DNA of 64,000 nt, taken from Alcanivorax sp. DP30 (GTDB lineage: Bacteria; Pseudomonadota; Gammaproteobacteria; Pseudomonadales; Alcanivoracaceae). The translations under genes and the position numbers were made by a program. Shown here one piece after another: positions 47,820 through 55,350 of the stretch; within the stretch, counting starts at the first letter, position 1, and every line of letters begins with the position of its first letter. The notes under the pieces are model-generated. The model saw only the letters and a list, made by a program, of their open reading frames with translations. It searched no databases and was not told where the DNA came from. Where the stretch lies: contig NZ_WTUY01000002.1 of NCBI RefSeq assembly GCF_009882945.1, positions 64,927 through 128,926 on the forward strand, read 5' to 3'.

Positions 47820-48428
47820 ATGGATGACGTGATCATCGGGACCGATGGACAATGTCGCTGTGCCTGGAGCCAGGCCGCGCCGGATTATCCCCGCTATCAT
47901 GATAGTGAATGGGGGTTTCCCGTAGGAGATGATATTCGCCTGTTCGAGAAGGTCTGTCTGGAAGGTTTTCAAGCCGGGTTGAGCTGGCGCACCATCCTGG
48001 AGAAACGGGAAGCCTTCCGCGATGCTTTTGCCGGTTTCGATTACAGGGTGGTAGCCGGGTTTGGTGATACTCAGGTAGAAGCTCTGATGGATAATCCCGC
48101 GATTGTCCGTAACCGCCGCAAGATCCAGTCAGTCATCAACAATGCCCGCCGTGCGGCAGAACTGATGGAGGAGTGCGGATCGCTGGCGGCTTTTTTCTGG
48201 TCTTTCGAGCCTGACGCAGGGCATTTGCCAGCACCGCAATCGGTGGCAACCTCGCCGGAATCCGTGGCGCTGTCCCGGGCGTTGAAAAAAAGGGGCTGGA
48301 CCTTTGTCGGGCCGACCACCTGTTATGCCTTTATGCAGGCCATGGGATTAATTAATGATCATCACTTTGGATGCGTGATTCGCAACAAGGTGGAGGAGGC
48401 GCGGTCGCACTTTGTACGACCGGAATGA
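47820..48428 (+). CDS. tag: DNA-3-methyladenine glycosylase I
   Basis: A 202-residue alkylation-repair enzyme. The opening CAWSQAAPDYPRYHDSEWG is diagnostic of Tag; the HhH glycosylase core has FEKVCLEGFQAGLSWRTIL; the C-terminal PTTCYAFMQAMGLINDHHFGC supplies His and Cys of the zinc site together with the N-terminal Cys. It removes 3-methyladenine from DNA. GGAGGCGTC is the ribosome site. The nearby umuDC genes share the DNA-damage theme but have their own SOS promoter. Confidence 0.96.
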   Translation: MDDVIIGTDGQCRCAWSQAAPDYPRYHDSEWGFPVGDDIRLFEKVCLEGFQAGLSWRTILEKREAFRDAFAGFDYRVVAGFGDTQVEALMDNPAIVRNRRKIQSVINNARRAAELMEECGSLAAFFWSFEPDAGHLPAPQSVATSPESVALSRALKKRGWTFVGPTTCYAFMQAMGLINDHHFGCVIRNKVEEARSHFVRPE

Positions 48429-48437
48429 CTGAGGCGG

Positions 48438-48728
48438 TTATACAGGGAACGCCATAAACCGTTTGCCGATCACAAACAGGGCATGAATCTCAAGGTGGTC
48501 ATTCAAGCTGCGTACAGCATCGCTGGCCAGCTGGATATAGGGATAGCGATGGGCCCAGGCACTGGGCCTTACATAGTGTGTGCGAGGCTGTCCTGTTTCC
48601 TTGTTGATTGCCATAAAGCCGTCGTGCTCTGTGTTATAGAGCACGTAGCCTTGGAATATCGAATTGGACGGAAGTCCCAATTCTTCCATGAAGTCGGAGA
48701 ACCATTTGGAGTTAGATTCGACGCTCAT
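48438..48728 (-). CDS. Hypothetical 96-residue protein
   Basis: A short frame on the minus strand, converging on tag. It starts with ATG at 48728, with AAGGAA upstream, and codes for an ordinary-looking soluble protein with many aromatic residues (GYVLYNTEHDGFMAIN; HYVRPSAWAHRYPYIQLASDAVRSL). No motif, signal peptide or membrane helix is recognised. The gap behind its start leads to the umuD promoter. I treat it as real because of its composition and ribosome site, but have no function to offer. Confidence 0.55.
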   Translation of the reverse strand: MSVESNSKWFSDFMEELGLPSNSIFQGYVLYNTEHDGFMAINKETGQPRTHYVRPSAWAHRYPYIQLASDAVRSLNDHLEIHALFVIGKRFMAFPV

Positions 48729-48886
48729 ACTGTTCCTTGGCCGTGTCGGGCCAGTAATTATTTATCTCCGTGCCTCTCTACTTTGAGCGATGGTTTGTAC
48801 TTGGTGGATGGCGGTTTTTATGAGGTTTTGTAAGTGCTCGTAATTCATGTTTGGGTTTGGTGTCTATGCAATGGTTTTGCACCAAA

Positions 48887-48906
48887 TGCTGTACATATGA
48901 ACAGTA
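48887..48906 (+). promoter_or_regulatory. LexA (SOS) box of umuDC
   Basis: TGCTGT-N8-ACAGTA fits the CTG-N10-CAG LexA site, with one departure from the symmetric form. It lies about 40 bases ahead of the umuD start, so it probably overlaps the promoter. One other LexA site occurs in this window at 25261-25280. Confidence 0.85.
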
Positions 48907-48946
48907 TTTGGATAACCTGATTTCCCATTAGTGAGTCAGGTGTGAC

Positions 48947-49342
48947 ATGGCTGCATTACCGTTATTTACTGAAGCCGTGCGGGCCGGCTTTCCCTCGCCG
49001 GCCCAGGGTTACATGGAAGAACCGCTGGATCTCAACCGCCTGTGTATTCGTCAGGAGGCCGCCACTTTCCTTCTACGGGTGGAAGGGGATTCGATGATTG
49101 ATGCGGGGATTTATGCGGGTGACATTCTGGTGGTGGATCGCTCACTGGAAGCGCTGCATGGTGACATTGTGGTGGCCGCTGTGGATGGGGAATTTACCGT
49201 CAAGGAGCTGGCCCTGAAACCGTCTCTCCGTTTGCTGCCGCGCAACCGCCGCTATGCACCGATTGTGCCGGAGGAGGGGAGTTGGGAGTTGTTCGGGGTG
49301 GTTACCTTTGCGCTTCATACCCTGCGTGGCGGGGCGGGCTGA
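48947..49342 (+). CDS. umuD: UmuD-type translesion accessory protease
   Basis: A 131-residue LexA/UmuD-fold protein (peptidase S24). The self-cleavage site is Ala13-Gly14 in RAGFPSPA (Cys-Gly in E. coli), the nucleophile is Ser49 in EGDSM, and the general base is Lys86 in FTVKEL. RecA filaments trigger cleavage to UmuD', which joins UmuC as Pol V. No DNA-binding helix-turn-helix is present, so it is not LexA. umuC begins one base after the stop, and the LexA box at 48887 supports SOS control of both. Confidence 0.95.
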   Translation: MAALPLFTEAVRAGFPSPAQGYMEEPLDLNRLCIRQEAATFLLRVEGDSMIDAGIYAGDILVVDRSLEALHGDIVVAAVDGEFTVKELALKPSLRLLPRNRRYAPIVPEEGSWELFGVVTFALHTLRGGAG

Positions 49343-49343
49343 C

Positions 49344-50606
49344 ATGTTTGCCCTGGTGGATTGCAACAGCTTCTATGCCTCCTGTGAACGGGTATTTCGC
49401 CCTGATTTGCGCGACCGGCCGGTGGTGGTGCTGTCCAACAACGACGGCTGTGTGGTGGCCGGATCGGCGGAAGCGAAAGCGTTGGGTATTCGTACCGGGG
49501 TGCCGTTGTTTCAGGTGCGCGATCTGATCCGCAAGCATGACGTGGCGGTGTTCTCTTCCAACTACACTCTGTACGGAGACCTGTCACGGCGGGTGATGAC
49601 GACCCTGGCAACCCTGGCGCCCAAAGTGGAAGTGTATTCCATCGACGAAGCCTTTCTGGATCTTTCCATGGTGCCTGAAGCACAGCTACAGGTGCTTGGG
49701 GAGCAGCTGCGCGAGCGCGTAGCCCGGTGGGTGGGGGTGCCGGTTTGTGTCGGGATTGCCCCCACCAAGACGCTGGCCAAGCTGGCCAATCATTACGCCA
49801 AGCGCCTGGGGTCGGGTGTGGAGGTGTGGGCCAGGCCTGAAGACTGGCAGGCGGTGCTGGGCCAGACGCCGCTGGGAGATATCTGGGGTGTGGGCCGCCG
49901 TCTGGTGGCTCGTCTGGAGGCGTTGGGAATCCACAACGGTGCGGCGTTGGCAGCACTGGAGTATGACTGGGTGCGGCGCCATTTCTCCGTGGTGCAAGCG
50001 CGTATGGTCCGGGAGCTGAACGGTGAGCCCTGTCTGACGCTGGAGCTGCAGCCGCCACCGCGCCAGCAGATTATCCATTCCCGTTCCTTTGGGCAGCCTG
50101 TAGTGTCGCTGCCGCCGCTCCGTCAGGCGGTAAATGACTATACGGCACGGGCTGCAGAAAAAATGCGTATGGAAGGCCAGCTGGCCGGAAGCGTCAGTGT
50201 GTGGTTACGCACTGCACCCATGGGCAAGCCTCAGCAGCTCTGGCCGGATTCACTCAGTCGCGATTTGCCGCAGGCCAGTGCCGATACCCGTGAGCTGGCG
50301 CGGCTGGCGGTGCAACTGCTGGAGCAGTTGTGGAAGCCCGGATTGCGCTACGGAAAAGTTGGCATAATGCTGACAGATCTACGCCCTGCGGAACATGCCC
50401 AGGGGGGATTGTTCGAGGCGAGCAAGACCCGGCAGGGTGAAGCACTCATGGCGGTGATGGACAGCATCAACCGTAGCGGCAAGGGCCGCGTGTGGCTGGC
50501 TGGTCGGGGAGTGAAAACCCGTCAGGAATGTGTCTGGAGCATGCGTCGGGAGTACTTGTCTCCGGCCTATACGACACGGGTGAGTGACCTCCCTCGGGTG
50601 TCTTGA
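49344..50606 (+). CDS. umuC: UmuC-type Y-family DNA polymerase
   Basis: A 420-residue catalytic subunit of DNA polymerase V. The N-terminal palm opens with [17 protein letters not shown] (metal-binding Asp), followed by [11 protein letters not shown] and [11 protein letters not shown] (the second acidic pair). A helix-hairpin-helix follows ([13 protein letters not shown]), and the C-terminal little finger reaches full length. It bypasses lesions with reduced fidelity. It ends with DLPRVS; the repeats begin after the stop. The start is the ATG at 49344, after the umuD stop. Confidence 0.96.
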   Translation: MFALVDCNSFYASCERVFRPDLRDRPVVVLSNNDGCVVAGSAEAKALGIRTGVPLFQVRDLIRKHDVAVFSSNYTLYGDLSRRVMTTLATLAPKVEVYSIDEAFLDLSMVPEAQLQVLGEQLRERVARWVGVPVCVGIAPTKTLAKLANHYAKRLGSGVEVWARPEDWQAVLGQTPLGDIWGVGRRLVARLEALGIHNGAALAALEYDWVRRHFSVVQARMVRELNGEPCLTLELQPPPRQQIIHSRSFGQPVVSLPPLRQAVNDYTARAAEKMRMEGQLAGSVSVWLRTAPMGKPQQLWPDSLSRDLPQASADTRELARLAVQLLEQLWKPGLRYGKVGIMLTDLRPAEHAQGGLFEASKTRQGEALMAVMDSINRSGKGRVWLAGRGVKTRQECVWSMRREYLSPAYTTRVSDLPRVS

Positions 50607-50720
50607 AAGCCGCTTCGAGCTGCGAGCGACTGACTACGAGGAAAGGGGAAAAGCAGCGGCAAGCTACAGACCTCAAGCTACAAGGAAGGACAGAAGCAGG
50701 GACGGTTTGCTTCTGGTTTT
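50607..50720. repeat. AAGCTACAAG-type repeat copy
   Basis: The start of the 451-base gap 50607-51057, which holds no gene. It includes GAGCTGCGAGCGACTGACTACGAG and CAAGCTACAGACCTCAAGCTACAAGG-like strings, split over 50610-50685; these match the second dispersed family at 602-657, 35739-35818 and 58371-58498. Confidence 0.55.
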
Positions 50721-50722
50721 TT

Positions 50723-50788
50723 GTGGGAGCTTGCCTGCAAGCGATAAGGCATATCCAACCGCACAGCCGTCTGCCGGCAGACTCCCAC
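50723..50788. repeat. Inverted REP pair (REPIN-like)
   Basis: A REP element in plus orientation at 50723-50750 (GTGGGAGCTTGCCTGCAAGC, then GATAAGGC) is followed by a second in reverse at 50761-50788 (GTGGGAGTCTGCCGGCAGAC when read on the other strand). Head-to-tail inverted pairs of this type are called REPINs in Pseudomonas. They would fold into one long hairpin. Confidence 0.8.
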
Positions 50789-50801
50789 GGTATCCTCCTC
50801 C

Positions 50802-50829
50802 TGTAGGAGTTCCTCTTGAGGGACGAAGG
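50802..50829 (+). repeat. REP-like element
   Basis: TGTAGGAGTTCCTCTTGAGG followed by GACGAAGG: head, short palindrome and tail are all recognisably REP-like, in plus orientation. Confidence 0.7.
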
Positions 50830-50882
50830 TCCGATCTGCCTTTCAGCACAGAGACAACAGCGCCGGTATACCGGATGTCGTT

Positions 50883-50910
50883 GTGGGAGCGGTCGTTTGA
50901 CCGCGAAGGG
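50883..50910 (+). repeat. REP-like element
   Basis: GTGGGAGCGGTCGTTTGACC followed by GCGAAGGG. This is very close to the common Pseudomonas REP form (GTGGGAGCGG...CCGCGA), in plus orientation. Confidence 0.75.
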
Positions 50911-50933
50911 GTGGAGCAAAATCGCTTTCTTTC

Positions 50934-50999
50934 ACCACAGCGTTCACAGAGGCGCAGAGAAGCCGCTCGTTTCCCGGTGATCTCTGTGACCTCTGTGGT
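50934..50999. repeat. 66-base imperfect palindrome, ACCACAG/CACAGAG type
   Basis: Outer arms ACCACAG...CTCTGTGGT with inner CACAGAGGCGCAGAGA and TCTCTGTGACCTC. This is unlike the REP elements beside it and resembles the ACCACAGAGG-type repeat seen in many bacterial genomes. The remaining stretch to 51057 shows nothing clear. Confidence 0.65.
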
Positions 51000-51057
51000 A
51001 AACCCGCCTTTGGGTTTTAAAGCGTCAGGCTTCGGACGTTCGTCATCCTGCGCCCCA

Positions 51058-52515
51058 TCACACCACTGACATCGGCACCTGATCCAGCATGCGCTCCTCG
51101 ATGCGATCCAGGCGAGCGCGGCAGTCGCGGAAGGTGCGGCTAATCATGGTGGTGTTGGCTACCATTTCCACCTTGGGCCAGGTGGCCTGCTCGCCCTTGC
51201 GGATGTAGTTGCGTACATCCTGCAGAGTCGGGTTGCTGAGCACCTTGAGAGCATTCATGGGCTGACGGGGCGGGATCATGTTGATGTCGCCGATATACTT
51301 CTGCGTCACCATGCTCTTGGCCTTGTCGATCATCAGACCCACATCGTTGGAAGCAACACGCTGCTGTACCAGTTTAAGGGCATAGCGAATATTCATGGAG
51401 GCGTTGCGCAGGGCCCAGTCACCGAGGGTGCTGAGTGAGTTACCTGTGTCGCTACGGGACAGGAACGGCACCACATGGGGGTTGGTCTGGCTGACGATGG
51501 AGTGATTCACGCCATACAGACGGGACAGCCGGCGGATCGGCAGATCGTCGACAATGGAGCCATCAACAAACTTGCGGCCGGGGATATAGGGCACTCGCTC
51601 GCCGTCGATATTCTTGGCCCACAGGGATACCGGTGGATAAATGCCGGGAATCGCACAGGACGCCAGTGATGCCTTGCGAATCAGCACATTGGGGGAGGTG
51701 CGTCGATTGAGCAGCCGGGCATGCTGGTTGCGGTCATAGGGGCTGACCGTGATATTGATTTCCCGCCCGGTATGCCGGTAGGCCTCTTCAAAGGTCATGT
51801 CGGAAATGTTTTCTTCCAGGCAGGCTTCCAGGTGGTCGCCGTCCAGCACCGGGGTGCCGCGGATCAGGCCTTTCCAGCCCAGTACCTTGAAGGCTTCCAG
51901 ATAGATGTTTTCCGGTTCCAGCTTGAGCTTCAGTTCTTCATCGTTGTGGGTGCCCACCACGGAAGCAATGATACTGCCGGCACTGGATCCCGAGATCACG
52001 GAAGGCAGCAGGTCCTGCTCCCAAAGGCAGCGGGCCACGCCGATATGGAAGAGTCCCAGTGCAGCGCCGCCGGACAGCATCAGACAGCTCTGCCCGAAGG
52101 CCTGACCGGTGGTCTCGAAGAAATCCAGTTTCTCCTTGAGCCCGAACTCCTTGAAGTTGGTGTCACACAGGTAATTCAGCGCGGTAGTCACCTCGGTGAG
52201 ATAGTTCTCGATCAGGTGTTTGGTACCCACGCGGCTGTGCTGATAAAGGTGCGGATTGGAAATGTTGCCCAGATTGCCATGCAGGCCTTCATGCAGGTGG
52301 AAGACCAGCTTGTTCACGTCCCCGCGCTCGCGGGCCTGGCGGATTTGCCAGAGGCGATTACGGATCAGTTCGTAATCGTAATGGGGAGAACGGTCGATTT
52401 CTTTCCATTCATCCGCACCGGAAAGCCGGTCGTGTTCCTGGCTGGCCTCATACCATTCGTTATAGGTCTGAGCGTGCTCAATGGCCCGTTCCAGTTGCTT
52501 GAGCGTGCCTTTCAT
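51058..52515 (-). CDS. DUF3336 patatin-like lipase
   Basis: A 485-residue protein with an N-terminal DUF3336 region (residues 1-135) and a patatin core. The glycine-rich oxyanion loop is SGGAALGLFHIGV, the nucleophile elbow GSSAG has Ser178, and the catalytic Asp is in KFVDGSIVDDLP. DUF3336 plus patatin is the domain order of fungal triacylglycerol lipases Tgl3-5 and of a bacterial group. Since Alcanivorax-like bacteria store neutral lipids, a lipid-mobilising role is a reasonable inference. No signal peptide, so it acts inside the cell. No downstream partner is evident. Confidence 0.9.
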   Translation of the reverse strand: MKGTLKQLERAIEHAQTYNEWYEASQEHDRLSGADEWKEIDRSPHYDYELIRNRLWQIRQARERGDVNKLVFHLHEGLHGNLGNISNPHLYQHSRVGTKHLIENYLTEVTTALNYLCDTNFKEFGLKEKLDFFETTGQAFGQSCLMLSGGAALGLFHIGVARCLWEQDLLPSVISGSSAGSIIASVVGTHNDEELKLKLEPENIYLEAFKVLGWKGLIRGTPVLDGDHLEACLEENISDMTFEEAYRHTGREINITVSPYDRNQHARLLNRRTSPNVLIRKASLASCAIPGIYPPVSLWAKNIDGERVPYIPGRKFVDGSIVDDLPIRRLSRLYGVNHSIVSQTNPHVVPFLSRSDTGNSLSTLGDWALRNASMNIRYALKLVQQRVASNDVGLMIDKAKSMVTQKYIGDINMIPPRQPMNALKVLSNPTLQDVRNYIRKGEQATWPKVEMVANTTMISRTFRDCRARLDRIEERMLDQVPMSVV

Positions 52516-52737
52516 GACGTGTCTCCGTCAGATTCATTATTGTCATTGGATGATGGCAGTATAGCCATGAAGTGGGGGAATGCTGAAGCAATTGTCTGAC
52601 AAAAGGTGTTTGGGGCGGGCTGACAGCAACTGGAGGTAGCCAGTAAGGCACAGTATGGAGGCTGCCGGGAAAGGAAGACGGATGAGGGAAGGGTGAGGGG
52701 AGGGGTAGCGACCTGCGCCGCTGCCCCCCAGTAATGT

Positions 52738-53097
52738 CTAGATGCTAAGTGTCGACTCCACTTCCTGGCAGGCACGCCGTGCCAGAGCCAGGTTGGATTT
52801 GGCTTTATCCAGCACCAGGTAAATAAACAGGCCTTCCTTCGCGGCGACAGGCCGGATGATGTGGTACTGGCTACCCAGGGTGATCAGGATGTCCTCGATC
52901 TTGTCGTTCAGACCAAGCGATTTCATGGTTTTCATTTTGGCGCGAACCACTTCGGTATTACCCGCAGCAGCCAGTTCAAGATCCAGACCGGTGCCATCCT
53001 GGCCAAGAACCATCCCACTGTTCGCATCGACGATGGCCGTGCACATGGCACCATCGGGTTGCAGTAGGGCGGTAAGACTTTCTTTTACACTAGCCAT
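52738..53097 (-). CDS. Roadblock/LC7-domain protein, distal copy
   Basis: A 119-residue protein with a roadblock/LC7 fold (ALLQPDGAMCTAIVDANSGMVLGQDG; DLELAAAGNTEVVRAKMKTM; DILITLGSQYHIIRPVAAKEGLFIYLVLDKA). Roadblock proteins act as partners or GTPase-activating scaffolds for Ras-like GTPases such as MglA. It is last of four leftward genes with the GTPase, separated by 53 bases from the other roadblock gene and only distantly similar to it, which suggests a hetero-complex. Confidence 0.88.
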   Translation of the reverse strand: MASVKESLTALLQPDGAMCTAIVDANSGMVLGQDGTGLDLELAAAGNTEVVRAKMKTMKSLGLNDKIEDILITLGSQYHIIRPVAAKEGLFIYLVLDKAKSNLALARRACQEVESTLSI

Positions 53098-53150
53098 GTT
53101 GTTCTCCTTGCTTTACTTCCTTGAGGGTGTGGTTTTACACGCTTTTGTTG

Positions 53151-53558
53151 TTACTTCTTGCTGAGTTGCTCGGCCAGGCTGCGGCAACACTCTTTCGAGG
53201 CCCACAGCAATTGCCCGAGAATGGACGCATCGTTGGCCACAACGGCCAGCGACATGGGCGGGGAGACGCCACGAACTTCCATGACTGTCACCACGCCAGA
53301 TTCTGATTCCACAATCATTCGGCTGCATTCCTTGAGGCTTGCTTCCTTGGCAATGGCTTGCCCGATGGCGGCCAGGGAGCTTCCCATGGCTGCCAGCTTG
53401 CTGGCGCTTTCATCATTCAGGTGGAGAGAGGCAACCTGAAAACCATCATTGGTCAGCAGGACGGCAGAGGTGACGCCCTTGGTTTCCTGACCGAATTTTT
53501 CCAGCTGCCTGGTGGCAATGGAGGTGCCTACCTTTCCCAGTGGGGATTGTGCGGTCAT
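53151..53558 (-). CDS. Roadblock/LC7-domain protein, proximal copy
   Basis: A 135-residue roadblock/LC7 protein: KGVTSAVLLTNDGFQVASLHLN in the first strands, ASKLAAMGSSLAAIGQAIAKEA in the helix and MIVESESGVVTVMEVRG in the later strands. It overlaps the GTPase gene by 4 bases (ATGA), so translation is coupled. With the second copy it may form a platform for the GTPase, as MglB does for MglA, though MglB is normally a single type forming homodimers. Confidence 0.88.
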   Translation of the reverse strand: MTAQSPLGKVGTSIATRQLEKFGQETKGVTSAVLLTNDGFQVASLHLNDESASKLAAMGSSLAAIGQAIAKEASLKECSRMIVESESGVVTVMEVRGVSPPMSLAVVANDASILGQLLWASKECCRSLAEQLSKK

Positions 53559-54115
53559 GCTTGGAGACTCCTGCAGTCATCGGCTTCTATCTGGCAAAGC
53601 AGGGCATCAACCAGCAACAGTACATCGTCCTGCTGGCGGACATCTGCATCGAAAATGGGTAGGGCAATACCGCGGTCTTCCAGGCGCATGGCCAGTTTTT
53701 CCAGGCAGCTAGTATCATCCGCAGCAAGCCGACCTATGCCGACGACCATGGGGACCTTGCCGTTGCCGAAAGCGTTGACATAAAGCTCAAGCTGGTCGGC
53801 GACTTCGGGGTGTTCACCGTTAAGCAGCACAATGACACCGGCGGCATTATTGAGAAGAATGGGCCACATGAAGCGAAAACGCTCTTGGCCGGGAGTGCCA
53901 TACAGACGAACGCAACTGTTATCGGGCAGAACAATCTGGCCATAATCCAGTGCCGCTGTGGTCAGTTCCTTGTTGCACTGTGCAAGATCGGTATTCACCA
54001 CATCGGTGGAGACGGCTTCATGATCACTGATGGCTGAAATCGCAGTGGTTTTTCCCGCCCCCATGGGGCCGGTAAACAGAATCTTGAATTCGTTGCTGGC
54101 GTTGGCGTTCATCAT
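53555..54115 (-). CDS. Ras-like small GTPase of the conservon (CvnD/MglA-like) type
   Basis: A 186-residue small GTPase. The P-loop is GPMGAGKT at 16-23, switch I has the Thr pair TTAALDYG at 52-59, and switch II reads GTPGQERFRFMW (GTPGQ at 73-77), the pattern of the conservon CvnD and MglA-like bacterial GTPases. The base-recognition NKxD is not present: the expected place has VVGIGRLAADDTS. Thus either nucleotide choice is relaxed or another residue substitutes. It begins on the stop of the 321-residue gene upstream (TAATG). Conservon roadblock proteins accompany it. Confidence 0.87.
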   Translation of the reverse strand: MMNANASNEFKILFTGPMGAGKTTAISAISDHEAVSTDVVNTDLAQCNKELTTAALDYGQIVLPDNSCVRLYGTPGQERFRFMWPILLNNAAGVIVLLNGEHPEVADQLELYVNAFGNGKVPMVVGIGRLAADDTSCLEKLAMRLEDRGIALPIFDADVRQQDDVLLLVDALLCQIEADDCRSLQA

Positions 54116-55080
54116 TAGCTACTCAGACCAAGGCGGTGACGCAAACCCTGAATAAACGAGCCCATACGGCGCGGTTCATGGGTGGCGGCTGCAGCACGGG
54201 TAGAAGGGGCGACCGCGCCGGTTTCACAGACCAGAAGATTGCTCATGGCACAGGCTGACAGGAAACGGTCGACCTGTTGTTGCGCACACCCTGCATGGGC
54301 GGCCAGTTGTTCCCTTTGGCAGGGCTGCTTGGTCATCAACGCACTCATGGATAAGTAGGCACGGTCACTTTTGGCCGAGCGTACATTGGGCCAACGCTTG
54401 AGCCGGAAGCTGCCATTTTCGGGTAACCAGGCGGGCAGACTGCTTGCCAGTTGCGCCGTCATCCATGCCAGTTCCGCTATGGGGCGACGGGTATAAGCGC
54501 TCAGGTCGGTGTCAGCAGCAGGCTCCAGGGCCGGCAATGTGGCGGCTTTCTGGCGCACCTCATTGAAGAGGGGTTCCTGGATGAAATAAGCGCCGGCTGA
54601 TGGTGAAACAAACAGAGAGCCTTTTGGACTACGGGACTGATAAAGCGTTTGCGTGTTCTTGCCGGTCACTGCCTGATACAGGGATTCACTGAAATCGGTT
54701 TGTTGTGAGGTTGCCTTGCGGGGCTGTTCGGCGGAGGCCTGTGCAGTGGTTTGCTGTCTTTGGCCATCGTGACTCAGGGTGCCGGAGATGTCTTCCAGCA
54801 CCGAGATAAGCTGCATTACCCGGAATGGATGAGAGAGGGTATAGGGGGCGGCTGGTTTGTCTTCGTTGTTGTGATAAATGACGATGCAGGGTTTGTTGCT
54901 GCCTTGCCATTTACGGTTGGCATCACTGTCGTCATTGGCCAGCATAAGAACGTCGGCATCTTCAGGCTCGGCCTGCATCCATTCGATGCTGGAGCGACCA
55001 TTCATGATCTTCAGCATGGACAGGCAGGCGCTCGTGGTGTCCGCCTCCAATCCTACAAATGCCAATTTCCTGTTTTCCAT
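54115..55080 (-). CDS. Unknown protein, first gene of the GTPase operon
   Basis: A 321-residue protein of unknown family and the first gene of the operon (GGAGAG before the ATG at 55080). The first ~100 residues alternate hydrophobic strands and helices (KLAFVGLEADTTSACLSMLKIM; ADVLMLANDD; PCIVIYHNNED; SHPFRVMQLISVLEDI), like a receiver domain without the phospho-Asp. A polar Gln/Ser/Thr linker follows to about residue 150. The last ~70 residues (QREQLAAHAGCAQQQVDRFLSACAMSNLLV) look like a winged helix. No signal peptide or membrane helix. It may be the input or output partner of the GTPase module. I make no functional call. Confidence 0.7.
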   Translation of the reverse strand: MENRKLAFVGLEADTTSACLSMLKIMNGRSSIEWMQAEPEDADVLMLANDDSDANRKWQGSNKPCIVIYHNNEDKPAAPYTLSHPFRVMQLISVLEDISGTLSHDGQRQQTTAQASAEQPRKATSQQTDFSESLYQAVTGKNTQTLYQSRSPKGSLFVSPSAGAYFIQEPLFNEVRQKAATLPALEPAADTDLSAYTRRPIAELAWMTAQLASSLPAWLPENGSFRLKRWPNVRSAKSDRAYLSMSALMTKQPCQREQLAAHAGCAQQQVDRFLSACAMSNLLVCETGAVAPSTRAAAATHEPRRMGSFIQGLRHRLGLSS

Positions 55081-55350
55081 TGCCGCTCTCCGTGCGGTCT
55101 GCGTATTCCCGGGGGTGGGAAGACGCAGCTGTTTGCCACTTTTGTGCGCTAGTCGTGGTCAGCGATGTGATATTCGCGTGAATGACCTTTCCTCCTTTGT
55201 AGGGATTAACGGCTCTGCTTGGCAAAGGGATGGCGATGAACGGCCGATTATAGAGGCTGAAAAATCGATGACAGACATTCGAAATGGCACTCGTGTGCAA
55301 AAAGCTGCAATTTAAGTAAGCCAAGTGCTCTGGTGAGAGTAGGAAATTGC

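Noticed and set aside
48947-49342. LexA as a possible identity for the S24 protein
   Set aside because: No helix-turn-helix, only 131 residues, and umuC follows directly; UmuD is the fit.
52738-55080. Canonical MglA-MglB gliding/twitching module
   Set aside because: The GTPase is closer in motif style to conservon CvnD, lacks NKxD, and two different roadblock genes are present; motility function is not shown.
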